Source: Streptomyces sp. NBC_01788 (GTDB lineage: Bacteria > Actinomycetota > Actinomycetes > Streptomycetales > Streptomycetaceae). Taken from it: a stretch of DNA of 64,000 nt. Within the stretch, counting starts at the first letter, position 1; each line of letters starts with the position of its first letter. The notes under the pieces were generated by a model that was not told where the DNA came from, did no database searches, and saw only the letters and a list, made by a program, of their open reading frames with translations. A program made the position numbers and the translations under genes. Positions 50,215 through 59,007 of this stretch are shown here, in pieces. The DNA is taken from contig NZ_CP109090.1 in NCBI RefSeq assembly GCF_035917575.1, positions 7,564,001-7,628,000 on the forward strand, given 5' to 3'.

Positions 50215-51816
50215 TCAGCCGGCCTTCGCGGGCACCGCCGCCGCGCCGCCGTCCGGCGCGCCCGGTCCGGTGACCGGTGGCACCGGGACGTCGACGGCAC
50301 GCACCAGCCACGGGCCCTCGGGACCGTAGACCGCCCGGGGCTCCGGGAACAGCCACAGCAGCGCGAGGAACAGCACCGCGGCCGACGCCAGCGACAGCGG
50401 CAGGCTGATGTCGACGCCGTTCGCCACGTCGCCCAGGGGGCCGACGAACTGCCCGGGGATGTTGGTGAACAGCACCCCGATCAGCGCCGACACCCACCAG
50501 GCGGTCAGTCCGCGCCAGTTCCAGCCGTGGGTGAACCAGTAACGCCCGCCGCGCTGACGGCGGTTGAAGACCTGGAGCGCGTCCGGGTCGTACCAGCCGC
50601 GGCGGGTCCAGAAGCCGAGCATCATCACGACCATCCACGGCGTGGTGCAGGTGACGATCATCGTGGCGAACGTGGAGATCGACTGCACCAGGTTCAGCGC
50701 GAACCGCCCGATGAAGATGAACGCGAAGGCCAGCAGACCCACCAGCACCGTCGCCCGCACCCGGGACAGCCACGGGACCACCGAGGCGAAGTCGAGGCCG
50801 GTGCCGTACAGGGAGGTCGTGCCGGTCGACATGCCGCCGATCAGCGCGAGCAGGCACACCGGCAGGAAGAACCAGCTCGGCGAGATCGCGAGCAGTCCGC
50901 CCACGAAGTCCGGAGCGTCGGCGTCGACGTACGAGGGGGCCTTGGTGGCGATGATGCTCGCCGTCGCCAGACCGAAGACGAACGGCAGCAGGGTGGCGAT
51001 CTGCGCCAGGAACGCGGCACCGACCACGCGGCGGCGCGGGGCGTCGGCCGGGATGTAGCGCGACCAGTCGCCGAGGAACGCGCCGAACGACACCGGGTTG
51101 GACAGCACGATCAGAGCCGCGCCGATGAACGACGGCCAGAACATGGACCGCGTGGCCGCGTCCGCCGAGGCGGTGAACACCCCGGCGTACCCCGGGTCGA
51201 AGTCGCCGGCGAACGCGATCGCGCCGAGCAGGAACAGCACGCTCGCGGAGGTCACCGCGATCTTGTTGACGAACAGCATGAAGCGGAAGCCGTAGACGCA
51301 CACCACGAGGACCAGCGCGGCGAACACCGCGTAGGCGACCGCGTACGACGCGGTGCCGCGCGGCAGCCCGAAGAGCCGGTGCGCGCCGCCGACCAGGGCG
51401 TCGCCGGAGCTCCACACCGAGATGGAGAAGAACGCGGTGGCGGTCAGCAGCGACAGGAACGAGCCGACCACCCGGCCGTGGACACCCAGGTGTGCCGAGG
51501 AGGAGACGGCGTTGTTGGTGCCGTTGACGGGGCCGAACACCGCCATCGGACACAGGATCAGCGCGCCCGCGACGACCCCGAGGAGGGTGGCCGCCAGGCC
51601 CTGCCAGAAGGAGAGGCCGAACAGGATCGGGAAGGCGCCCAGGACACAGGTGGAGAAGGTGTTCGCGCCGCCGAAGGCGATGCGGAACAGGTCCAGGGGC
51701 CGGGCGGAGCGGTCGGCGTCGGGGATGCGTTCGATGCCGTGGGTCTCGACCTCGGTGAGGGACGGCGCGGCGGGGGAGGGGGCAGGCGGGGCCTGCGGTG
51801 ACTGTTGCGGGGACAT
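50215..51816 (-). CDS. NCS1-family nucleobase:cation symporter
   Basis: A 533-residue permease with 12 hydrophobic segments. NCS1 marks include TFSTCVLGAFPILFGLSFWQGL, PMAVFGPVNGTNNAVSSSAHLGVHGRVVGS, SNPVSFGAFLGDWSRYIP and GGMSTGTTSLYGTGLDFAS. It is closest to the purine/cytosine or allantoin-type members by eye. It should bring in a nucleobase or hydantoin with sodium or protons. No catabolic gene is adjacent, only the hydrolase. The ATG at 51816 follows GGAGCCCCC. Confidence 0.91.
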   Translation of the reverse strand: MSPQQSPQAPPAPSPAAPSLTEVETHGIERIPDADRSARPLDLFRIAFGGANTFSTCVLGAFPILFGLSFWQGLAATLLGVVAGALILCPMAVFGPVNGTNNAVSSSAHLGVHGRVVGSFLSLLTATAFFSISVWSSGDALVGGAHRLFGLPRGTASYAVAYAVFAALVLVVCVYGFRFMLFVNKIAVTSASVLFLLGAIAFAGDFDPGYAGVFTASADAATRSMFWPSFIGAALIVLSNPVSFGAFLGDWSRYIPADAPRRRVVGAAFLAQIATLLPFVFGLATASIIATKAPSYVDADAPDFVGGLLAISPSWFFLPVCLLALIGGMSTGTTSLYGTGLDFASVVPWLSRVRATVLVGLLAFAFIFIGRFALNLVQSISTFATMIVTCTTPWMVVMMLGFWTRRGWYDPDALQVFNRRQRGGRYWFTHGWNWRGLTAWWVSALIGVLFTNIPGQFVGPLGDVANGVDISLPLSLASAAVLFLALLWLFPEPRAVYGPEGPWLVRAVDVPVPPVTGPGAPDGGAAAVPAKAG

Positions 51817-52005
51817 GGGGGCTCCATCGGAGGACGGCGGTGGAGCGCCTGGTGGCGCGGCGGGTGGACGGGTGCTCGCCGGCGCGGGGTGTGCGGCGGG
51901 AAGATCACCGTTCTCGGGGGTCCGCTGACGCTAAGACGCCGCGCCCGGACCACACCAGAGGACGGTTCATCCATCTTTCCCGCCCCCGCTGGACGAATCC
52001 TCCAT

Positions 52006-52042
52006 CCTCCGCTCACCCCTCCACCCTCCGTTCACCCCTCCG
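52006..52042. repeat. short direct repeat
   Basis: CCTCCGCTCACCCCTCCA (52006-52023) and CCTCCGTTCACCCCTCCG (52025-52042) are two near-identical 18-base units, 19 bases apart, in the gap between the permease and the next gene. Confidence 0.5.
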
Positions 52043-52598
52043 CGTCGTGAGCGTCCTCGTCGTGGGTGCCCTCGGGCCGGGCGTCGGGCCCCTGTGCCCG
52101 GACCCGCTGCACGTGTTCCAGCGACGCGCGAAGTTCGCCGAGCCACTCGTCGGTGTGCCGCTGGACCAGGCGCACGCACCAGGCGAGGGCGTCACTGCGG
52201 CTACGGGCGACGCCGCCCGCGATCAGGGTGTCGAGGACCTGGCGCTCGGGCTGGCGCAGCCGCGTCATGACGGGCGCGGCGACATGCGTGAACAGGGCGC
52301 GCCGCCCGTCGCACTCCACGCCCCAGGACACCTTCCGGCCGAACCGGTGCTCGCCCTCGCGGGCCACCGCCATCCGGTCCTCGCGGGTGCGCTCCCGGAA
52401 CTCCCGCACCCGGCCCTCGACGGCCGCCTCCCGCTCCGCGAACCCGGCGTCCCCGGCGAGCCGGGGTGCGGGAATCCGGCCGATGACGGTGATCTCCTCG
52501 CGGTCCACCGCCACTTCGACCAGTTCCTCGAACAGATCGTCCGGCAGCCGGCCGGCGAACCAGCCGCGCACTTTCTCCAGCTGCTCTGTCGTAATCAT
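52032..52598 (-). CDS. conserved hypothetical protein
   Basis: A 188-residue protein with no name I can attach. It has a helical opening (ITTEQLEKVRGWFAGRLPDDLFEELVEV), a beta segment (EITVIGRIPAP), a charged helical middle (EREAAVEGRVREFRERTREDRMAVAREGEHRFGR), a VSWGVECDGRRALFTHVAAP segment and a C-terminal helical pair (VLDTLIAGGVARSRSDALAWCVRLV) that looks like a ribbon-helix-helix or dimerisation unit. The acidic tail is rich in Asp/Glu/His. The ATG 52598 is chosen. It is single and no neighbour suggests a role. Confidence 0.75.
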   Translation of the reverse strand: MITTEQLEKVRGWFAGRLPDDLFEELVEVAVDREEITVIGRIPAPRLAGDAGFAEREAAVEGRVREFRERTREDRMAVAREGEHRFGRKVSWGVECDGRRALFTHVAAPVMTRLRQPERQVLDTLIAGGVARSRSDALAWCVRLVQRHTDEWLGELRASLEHVQRVRAQGPDARPEGTHDEDAHDAEG

Positions 52599-52922
52599 GT
52601 AATGACCATTACGCGACGCGACCTTGAACACAAGGGGTCACGGACCAGTCCGCCGAGAGCGGAACAGGACTGTTTCAGGACGATTGGCGGACATTGGGAA
52701 ACAGGCCATTCGGCCGGATCCGATGATCGTCGGGCCCGTGGGCAAAGGGCTGTCGCGGCGGCGTTCCGTGACTTCACGCCACTGATTCAATACGCAAGGT
52801 TACCGAAACCCGCGGGTTCGACGTGAGTTTCCGTCGCGGACTCGGCAGACTCCCGCACGCCGCCCCGGCATCGACCGAGCCCGGACCGGCACCCGACGAC
52901 TTCCGGCGGAAGGAAGCGCACG

Positions 52923-53015
52923 ATGCGGAACGCCGCACGCTGGGCAGCGACTCGCGGCCTGACGGCCCCGACGCCTTCCGGCACGGCAAGCGCACCTACT
53001 GCAACGAGTGCGTGA
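52923..53015 (+). CDS. possible very short peptide gene
   Basis: ATG 52923 is preceded by GGAAGGAAG with good spacing and opens a 30-codon frame (RNAARWAATRGL, then PTPSGTASAPTATSA) ending in TGA. No other support exists. Another frame across the same bases (52823-53050, GTG start) ends KRTYCNECVKNASVTS and lacks a good site. Confidence 0.25.
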   Translation: MRNAARWAATRGLTAPTPSGTASAPTATSA

Positions 53016-53211
53016 AGAACGCCTCGGTGACGAGCGTCTTCGCGTTCTGAGAGCCGGAATCGCGCGTCCCACGCGCACCTGGAGGTCCCGTGGCTGGGGA
53101 GCGCGGGGCCTGCGGCGGGGACGGGGCGATTCCGCACCAGGGGCCGGCGGACGGAGTGGGGCCGCCCGCCGGCCCCTGCACAGGCCGCGGTGCCCCCGAG
53201 GGGGGCGCCCG

Positions 53212-53454
53212 CTACGCCCGGTCGCGGTGGCTGGTGTCGCACCAGGGGTAGCGGCGGCTGCGGCGGCAGGTGCACAGGGCGACACGGAAGCGGTCCGAGA
53301 AGATGGTGCTGCCGTCCTCCAGTTCCACCTCGACCGGCCCGTCGACCAGGATCGGACCGCGGCGCCGCATCGTGACCCGGCGGGGCGGACCGGGCCGCGG
53401 ACCGTCCGCGGAGGTGTTCGGGTTGTCACCCTTGTCCGGGCGGGCGTTCGGCAC
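53212..53454 (-). CDS. CDGSH iron-sulfur domain protein
   Basis: An 80-residue mitoNEET-type protein. The signature LCTCRRSRRYPWCDTSH matches C-x-C-x2-(S/T)-x3-P-x-C-D-G-(S/T)-H, except that Gly is replaced by Thr (CDTSH instead of CDGSH). The three Cys and one His that ligate the labile [2Fe-2S] cluster are all present. The N-terminal 35 residues are Pro/Arg-rich. It overlaps the end of the methyltransferase gene by 29 bases, so it is the third gene of an operon with that gene and the diiron protein. Confidence 0.88.
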   Translation of the reverse strand: MPNARPDKGDNPNTSADGPRPGPPRRVTMRRRGPILVDGPVEVELEDGSTIFSDRFRVALCTCRRSRRYPWCDTSHRDRA

Positions 53455-54118
53455 GGATCACCACCAGCTCTTCCTTCTCGTCGGCCGCTTCCGCTGCGGA
53501 CAGCAGACCGCGCTCCCGCAGCCAGCCGCGCCGCGACCGCAGCACGGGTCCGAAGGCGATGCGGCGGCGGCGCACCACCGCCGCCTCGAGGCCGGCCGCG
53601 CGCAGCCGGTGCAGGCTGCGGTCGGGATCGCTCAGCGCGGAGTGCACGACCAGCAGCACGCCCCCGGGCCGCAGCAGCGGGGGCGCGTCCCGGCAGATCC
53701 GGTCCAGGACGAGCCGCCCGTCGCGGCCCGCGTCCCAGGCCCGGCGCCTGCCGTGCGGCCCGCGCCGGGTGTCGGGGGCCGGGACGTACGGGGGGTTGGC
53801 CAGGACCACGTCGAACGACCGTCCGCGCACCGGACCGAAGAGGTTCCCGCGGTGGATGCGGACCGGAAGCCGGCTGAGCCGGGCGTTGAGCCGGGCCGTC
53901 CACACCGCGCGCCAGGACACGTCCACCGCCGTCACCCGGGCGCCCCTCCGGGCGGCCACCAGCGCCAGCGCGCCGCTCCCGGTGCCCACGTCGAGGACCC
54001 GCGCGCCCGGTTCCCATGGTTCGTCGGACAGGGCCTCGGCCAGCAGCGCGGTGTCGTCCTGCGGGGCGTAGACACCCGGTAGCACCAGTGCGTTCACATC
54101 CGGCGGGTACCCAGGCAT
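53426..54118 (-). CDS. HemK2/MTQ2-like protein methyltransferase
   Basis: A 230-residue class I SAM methyltransferase. Motif I is RVLDVGTGSGALALVAARRG, motif II has VTAVDVSWRAV, and NPPYVP at about 112-117 is the substrate-glutamine motif of HemK/PrmC and MTQ2 enzymes. The C-terminal end is basic. Its short N-terminus, VLPGVYAPQDDTALLAEAL, is the MTQ2 type rather than PrmC, which carries a helical bundle. Glutamine methylation of a protein is the family reaction; the target here is unknown. It begins directly after the stop codon of the diiron gene (TGAATG). Confidence 0.86.
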   Translation of the reverse strand: MPGYPPDVNALVLPGVYAPQDDTALLAEALSDEPWEPGARVLDVGTGSGALALVAARRGARVTAVDVSWRAVWTARLNARLSRLPVRIHRGNLFGPVRGRSFDVVLANPPYVPAPDTRRGPHGRRRAWDAGRDGRLVLDRICRDAPPLLRPGGVLLVVHSALSDPDRSLHRLRAAGLEAAVVRRRRIAFGPVLRSRRGWLRERGLLSAAEAADEKEELVVIRAERPPGQG

Positions 54119-55132
54119 TCAGGAGATACCGGTTATTTCCGGCGCAAGGGGTGTCCGCAGCGACGACCGGCCGGCCCGCCAGTCGGCGAGCAGCCGCCCG
54201 CCGAAACGGTCCTCCAGGTACCCGGTCGCGTCGATGCCGAAGGCCACGTCGGACGCCAGCTCCGGCTCCTCGGCCAGCAGCCCGCCGATGACGTCGTGGC
54301 GTACGACCTGCTCGTGCACCGCGTCCGCCTCCACGTGCTCGTCGTAGAAGAACCGCGCGGCAGGCCCCGCGCCCGTCCGGCGCATGGCCTCGGCCAGCCG
54401 GCGGGAGCCGGGGGAGGAGGTGATCTCGACCGCGGCGAAATGCCCCACCAGGGCGCCCCGCAGCTCGCGGTGCAGGCCGAATAGGGACATCAGGTTCACC
54501 GTCGCCAGCGCTTCCGCCGTGGCCGCGTCCAGGTGGCGGCCGTACGTCGTGTCCAGGCCCAGGTCCGCCATCAGGTCGGCGAACAGCCGGGCGTGGACGC
54601 GCTCGGCGCGGCCGCCGCCCCACTCGTCGAACTCGACCGCCGCCATCGCCGCCTTGGCCCGGCCCCACAGGCGCGGCAGCACCCAGGCGTGCGGGTCGGC
54701 CTCCTTCAGGTGGTACAGGGAGCGCTGTGCCGCGTACTCGCGCAACTGCCACAGGGTGCCCTCGTCCCGCAGGTAGTGACTGACGCCGGTGCCCTCGACC
54801 GGCTCGACGAGCACCTGGGCGAGTGCGTCCTCGAGGCTGTCGTGCACGGGCGTGTCGGCGCGCAGGGCGGTCAGGAAGCAGTGCTCCAGAGCCGCGCGGA
54901 CCGCCAGCAGGCCCGGGTCCCACTCGTACCGGGCGTCGACCTCCGCGAAACCGCGGTAGTGCAGCTCGTAGCAGAGGTACAGGGCGAGCTGGAGATCGTC
55001 GCCGTAGGCCGCCGCGCCGCCGGCGTCCTCGGCACGGGGCAGCGGACCGGTGCCCCGCAGGTACGCCGTCACGGCCGCGGAGACCGGCCCACGGGCGGGA
55101 GGCAGCTCGGGTCCTCGCTGATCGTCGGCCAT
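54119..55132 (-). CDS. iron-containing redox enzyme (heme-oxygenase-like diiron fold)
   Basis: A 337-residue helical protein. The helical bundle shows LYLCYELHYRGFAEVDARYEWD (Glu56 and His58), VEFDEWGGGRAERVHARLF, VEITSSPGSRRLAEAMRR and FFYDEHVEADAVHEQV. The Glu/His pairs fit the metal-binding pattern of heme-oxygenase-like diiron oxidases (iron-containing redox enzyme family), some of which oxidise or cleave small molecules and fatty acids. The substrate is unknown. The ATG is at 55132. The methyltransferase and CDGSH genes follow without gaps, a setting that suggests a shared function. Confidence 0.85.
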   Translation of the reverse strand: MADDQRGPELPPARGPVSAAVTAYLRGTGPLPRAEDAGGAAAYGDDLQLALYLCYELHYRGFAEVDARYEWDPGLLAVRAALEHCFLTALRADTPVHDSLEDALAQVLVEPVEGTGVSHYLRDEGTLWQLREYAAQRSLYHLKEADPHAWVLPRLWGRAKAAMAAVEFDEWGGGRAERVHARLFADLMADLGLDTTYGRHLDAATAEALATVNLMSLFGLHRELRGALVGHFAAVEITSSPGSRRLAEAMRRTGAGPAARFFYDEHVEADAVHEQVVRHDVIGGLLAEEPELASDVAFGIDATGYLEDRFGGRLLADWRAGRSSLRTPLAPEITGIS

Positions 55133-55159
55133 GGGCCCCGGGTACCCGTGACGCCCGGC

Positions 55160-55217
55160 GGGCCACCCCCGTCCTTCCCGGCCCAAGCGGGCCACCCCCG
55201 TCCTTCCCGGCCCAAGA
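55160..55217. repeat. 29-bp tandem duplication
   Basis: A 29-base unit beginning GGGCCACCCCCGTCCTTCCC at 55160 is repeated directly at 55189, ending CCCAAGC versus CCCAAGA; the two copies differ only at the last base. It lies just upstream of the diiron gene start, in its promoter region. Confidence 0.75.
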
Positions 55218-55236
55218 GGCGCCGGGACCGGCCGGG

Positions 55237-55485
55237 TCAGTCACCCTCGGACTCCTCCTCGGCCCGGGTGCTCGGGGTGATGGCGTCGCCCGCCTCGCCC
55301 CGGTGGCGCCGCCCGGCGGCCCCGGTGACGTCCCTCTCGGCGTTCTCGAACTCGCGCAGCACCTCGCCTGCCGCTGTCTCCGGCCGGTCGGAGCGTCGCT
55401 CGTCGCCACCGGTGTCCCCGCGCTTTCCGAGCTTCTCGGCCGTGGCCGCCTCCTGTCCTCGTTCGGTCCGCTCCGGGCGGAACCA
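55237..55485 (-). pseudogene. start-less small protein frame (possible broken gene)
   Basis: On the minus strand, ending in TGA at 55237, about 80 codons read PERTERGQEAATAEKLGKRGD, then RPETAAGEVLREFENAERDVTG, then GRRHRGEAGDAITPSTRAEEESEGD. The charged, low-Leu composition differs from shadow frames. No ATG, GTG or TTG precedes it in frame; the only GTG is internal. A neighbouring frame has ATG at 55548 and could be joined by a frameshift. It may be a frameshifted hydrophilic small protein. Confidence 0.35.
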
Positions 55486-55631
55486 CGCGGCCGCCGGAGC
55501 GGCTGGTGGTGGATCTCGTGCCCCACGCGTACCCGGCCCGGCGGTTCCATGCGTCCCGCACGGGTCCGGCCCGGTACATTCCGTCGACGCCGACGCCCTC
55601 CTCCGAGGCAGACCCCGAAGGACTGATCCCC

Positions 55632-56159
55632 ATGCCCGCGGACCTCACCGGCTCCTTTCTGCGGCTCGGCGACGGCCGCCCCGCCCTTCGCTTCACCCGC
55701 GTCCACGGCCATCCCGTGGACCGCGTCTGGCACTTCGTGACCGACCCCGGCGAACTCGCGCTGTGGTTCCCCTTCCGCGCCGAGATGGACCTGCGGCCCG
55801 GCGGCACCATCGCCTTCCGCGGGGAGACGGGGGCGGAGGAGTTCACCGGCACCGTGCTCGCCGTCGACTCGCCCCGGCACCTGTCCTTCGAGTGGGGCGG
55901 CGACGAACTCCACTTCGACCTGGAAGAACTCGACGACCGGCACACCCGCCTCACCCTCACCGACGTCCTCGCCGCCGAGGACACCGCCGCCCGCAACGGC
56001 GCCGGCTGGGAGGTCTGCCTCGCCGCCCTGGACGCCCGGGCGCGCGGCGAGCGCTTCGAGGGACCGCATGCCGGAGTCCACGCCCCGTGGAAGGGCTTCT
56101 ACGAGGCGTACGTCGCCGCCGGAGTCCCCTCCGGGGCGCCCATCCCGGGCGAGGACTGA
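55632..56159 (+). CDS. SRPBCC-family (AHSA1-like) protein
   Basis: A 175-residue START-like ligand-binding protein: ALRFTRVHGHPVDRVWHFVTDPGELALWFPF at the start, LRPGGTIAFRGETGAEEFTGTVLAVDSPRHLSFEWGGDELHFDLEEL in the middle, and RLTLTDVLAAEDTAARNGAGWEVCLAALDARARG at the end. It binds a hydrophobic ligand or acts on a partner, with no defined reaction. The ATG follows GAAGGACTGATCCCC. It converges on the export operon, 30 bases from its last stop codon. Confidence 0.87.
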   Translation: MPADLTGSFLRLGDGRPALRFTRVHGHPVDRVWHFVTDPGELALWFPFRAEMDLRPGGTIAFRGETGAEEFTGTVLAVDSPRHLSFEWGGDELHFDLEELDDRHTRLTLTDVLAAEDTAARNGAGWEVCLAALDARARGERFEGPHAGVHAPWKGFYEAYVAAGVPSGAPIPGED

Positions 56160-56189
56160 ACGGCCGGGCCTGCACGGTCCGGACCGGCC

Positions 56190-59006
56190 TCACGCCATCT
56201 GCCGCCGCACCAGTTCGTGCAGCCGCCCGTCCGTGTCCGCGAGCAGTTCGGCGGGCAGCCCCTGCTGGACGACCCTGCCGTCCTCCATCACGACGACCCG
56301 GTCCGCGTCGAGCACCGTCGACAGCCGGTGGGCGATGACGACGCGGGTGGCGTTGAGCTTGCGGGTGCTCTCGATCACCGTGCGCTGCGTGTCGTTGTCC
56401 AGCGCGCTGGTCGCCTCGTCGAAGAAGAGGATCCGCGGCCGGCGCACCAGCGCCTGGGCGATCATCAGGCGTTGCCGCTGGCCGCCGGAGACCGCGCCGC
56501 TTCCCGACACGATCGTGTGCAGGCCCATCGGCATCCGCTCGATGTCCCGCGCGAGGCCCGCCAGTTCGGCCGCCGCCATCGCCTCCTCGGCCGTGCACGG
56601 CTCCGCGCCGCGGATGACGTCCAGGATCGAACCGGTGAACGGCTGCGCGTGCTGGAGCACGACCCCGCACTGCCGGCGCACGGCCGACTGGTCAAGGGCT
56701 GCCAGGTCCTGGCCGTCGTACAGCACGCTGCCGGACAGCGGCCGGTCGAACCCGATCAGCAGCCTCAGCAGCGTCGACTTGCCGCAGCCGCTGGGCCCGA
56801 CGATCGCCACGAACTCGCCCGGCCGCACCTCGAAGGACACGTCGTCGAGGACCAGCGGCCCGTCGTCCGTGTAGCGGAACGACAGCCGCCGCGCCTCGAT
56901 CGCCCCGGACAGCGGCCCCGGCCGGGTACTGGCCGTGCGCACCTCCGGCGCGGCGTCCAGCACGGGCCTGATCTCCTCCAGCAGCGGCAGCGCGGCCACC
57001 GCCGAGACGAAGGCGCCGGTCAGCTGGGTGACCGAGGTCAGCAGCATCGTCACCGAGGTGTTGAAGGCCAGGAAGGCCGCCGCGGACATGGAACCGCGCG
57101 CCGGGCCCGCCAGCAGCATGAACATCAGCAGCGTGCACACCGGCAGGTACACCGCGCCCAGCACCGTGGTGAGGTTCTTGACCCGGCCCACCTTCTGCTG
57201 AAGCTCACGGCTGCGCGCGAACCGGGACGCCCAGGCGGCGTACGCGTAGTTCTCGGCCGCCGCCACCCGCAGCTTCGGCAGCCCGCGCAGTGTCTGGAAG
57301 GCCTGGTTGTTCAGCTTGTTGGTGAGCACGACCAGATGCCGCTGCCATCGCGCCTGCCACAGCCCGAGCCCGAGGAACACGGCGCCGATCACCACCAGCA
57401 TGCCGAGCGCCGCCAGCGCCATGGAGGCGCTGTACCAGAACAGCAGCCCCAGGTTCATCGCGCCCACGGTCACCGACTGGGCGACCACCGGGCCCACCCC
57501 CGCCAGCAGCCGGCGGATCGCGCCGACCCCCATGGCCGCGCTCGCCAGCTCACCGGTGGAGCGCTCGGTGAAGAACTTCGTCGGCAGCCGCAACAGCCGG
57601 TCCCACACGGCCGACTGGAGGGTGGCCTCGATACGGCCCTCAAGGCGCAGGACCGTCAGGTTCTGCAGGAGCATGAAGGCCGCCGCCACCACACTGCTGA
57701 TGATCACGGCCAGGCACATCTGCGTGATGAGGCCCTGCTCGGCCCTGGGCACGTACTCGCCGAGCACCTTGCCGGTCGCGATGGGCACCAGCGCCCCGAG
57801 GACGACCGTCACCAGCCCGGCGGACAGCAGGTTCAGCAGATCGCCGCCGGTGCCGCGCAGGCTGAACCGCAGCAGCCCGAACGGGCCGAGCGGACGGTCG
57901 GGCAGCGGCCGGTAGAACATCACCGCGCGCGGCTCGAACTCCTCCGCGTTCGCCTTCTCCACCGGGTTCTCCCGCCCGGTGGCCGGGTGCACGGCGACGT
58001 ATCCGCCGCGCCGCCACAGCAGCGCGACCGGCGCCCCGGACAGCGCCCGGTGCCCCACCAGCGGACCGATGTCCTCCCGCCACCAGCGGCCCTGAAGGCG
58101 TACGGTCCTGGTGCGCACCCGGGAGGCCAGGGCGACCCGCTCCACCGGATCGAGCCGGTCGCTCTCGGTGCCGGCCTGGGGCGGTGCGGCCAGGGTGATC
58201 CCGGCGGCCCGGGCGACCAGCTCACAGGCCGCGTAGCCGGCGTCGGCGTCAGCGGCCGTGGGCCGTCCCGCCGAGGACCGGCCGATGGACGCCAGCAGCG
58301 TCCGGTCCGCCTGGGCGCGCACCGCCTCACCGGCCTTGATGCCGGCCGCCGTCCGGGTCTCGTGGGTGCGCTCCAGCTCCTCGATCCAGCGGTCCAGGGC
58401 GGTCAGCAGCCGGTACTGCTGATCGACCATGCTCTGCCACAGGGCGGGGTCCATCAGCAGGTCGGCCGCGGCCGGGGCGCCGTACAGCGCCCCGTACTGC
58501 ACGCTGCCCGGCGGGACCCGCATCCAGAACACGTCGTCGTCCGTGGGCGCCGCCGCCCGCTCCTCGACCATCGGCGCCTGGAAGAGCACGGACAGGCCGC
58601 GGCCGACGCCCAGCGCGAGGGCGTACTCCAGCGGGCTGGTCTGCGGCGGCACGTACTGGGGATTGCCGTACTCGTCGTACGACCAGGTCTCGGTGCTCGC
58701 CTGCTGGTACAGCTCGCGCAACCCGATACGCCGGACCACGCAGTTCCGCAGCGGGCGCGCGACCAGGGTGTGCCGCGGGCCCGTGACGGGACCGAGCAGC
58801 AGCGAGCCCGCCTCCAGCCGGCCCAGGTGGTGCCAGTGGCCCTGCTGCGCCGCGTCGACCGCGAACAGGTCCACCGCGCCGGCCGCGATCAGCCACAGCT
58901 CCTGGGGGCCCGCCAGGTCGAGCCGGTTGAAGCCCGAGCAGTCGATCGGCGTGCCCAGGGAGCCGAGAGCCCCGAGTACCAGGTCCGGCTCGCCCGCTGT
59001 CGTCAT
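56190..59006 (-). CDS. NHLP-type bacteriocin export ABC transporter, second subunit (permease-ATPase)
   Basis: A 938-residue protein. The N-terminal 390 residues hold a cyclic-nucleotide-binding-like module (GHWHHLGRLEAGSLLLGPV) and linker. A six-helix ABC membrane domain spans about 395-690 (LLNLLSAGLVTVVLGALVPI, LVVIGAVFLGLGLW). The nucleotide-binding domain is C-terminal: Walker A GPSGCGKST, signature SGGQRQR, Walker B ILFFDEATSALD, H-loop VIAHRLSTVLDADRV. This is the type-2 subunit of NHLM/NHLP systems. It lacks the C39 peptidase that the upstream gene supplies. Start ATG is one base after the previous stop. Confidence 0.92.
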   Translation of the reverse strand: MTTAGEPDLVLGALGSLGTPIDCSGFNRLDLAGPQELWLIAAGAVDLFAVDAAQQGHWHHLGRLEAGSLLLGPVTGPRHTLVARPLRNCVVRRIGLRELYQQASTETWSYDEYGNPQYVPPQTSPLEYALALGVGRGLSVLFQAPMVEERAAAPTDDDVFWMRVPPGSVQYGALYGAPAAADLLMDPALWQSMVDQQYRLLTALDRWIEELERTHETRTAAGIKAGEAVRAQADRTLLASIGRSSAGRPTAADADAGYAACELVARAAGITLAAPPQAGTESDRLDPVERVALASRVRTRTVRLQGRWWREDIGPLVGHRALSGAPVALLWRRGGYVAVHPATGRENPVEKANAEEFEPRAVMFYRPLPDRPLGPFGLLRFSLRGTGGDLLNLLSAGLVTVVLGALVPIATGKVLGEYVPRAEQGLITQMCLAVIISSVVAAAFMLLQNLTVLRLEGRIEATLQSAVWDRLLRLPTKFFTERSTGELASAAMGVGAIRRLLAGVGPVVAQSVTVGAMNLGLLFWYSASMALAALGMLVVIGAVFLGLGLWQARWQRHLVVLTNKLNNQAFQTLRGLPKLRVAAAENYAYAAWASRFARSRELQQKVGRVKNLTTVLGAVYLPVCTLLMFMLLAGPARGSMSAAAFLAFNTSVTMLLTSVTQLTGAFVSAVAALPLLEEIRPVLDAAPEVRTASTRPGPLSGAIEARRLSFRYTDDGPLVLDDVSFEVRPGEFVAIVGPSGCGKSTLLRLLIGFDRPLSGSVLYDGQDLAALDQSAVRRQCGVVLQHAQPFTGSILDVIRGAEPCTAEEAMAAAELAGLARDIERMPMGLHTIVSGSGAVSGGQRQRLMIAQALVRRPRILFFDEATSALDNDTQRTVIESTRKLNATRVVIAHRLSTVLDADRVVVMEDGRVVQQGLPAELLADTDGRLHELVRRQMA

Positions 59007-59007
59007 C

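Noticed and set aside
52800..56081. Very long minus-strand open frame (over 1000 codons)
   Set aside because: Runs antisense to or out of frame with the methyltransferase, diiron and SRPBCC genes; no recognisable domain; Arg/Gly/Pro-rich as expected of a GC-bias shadow.
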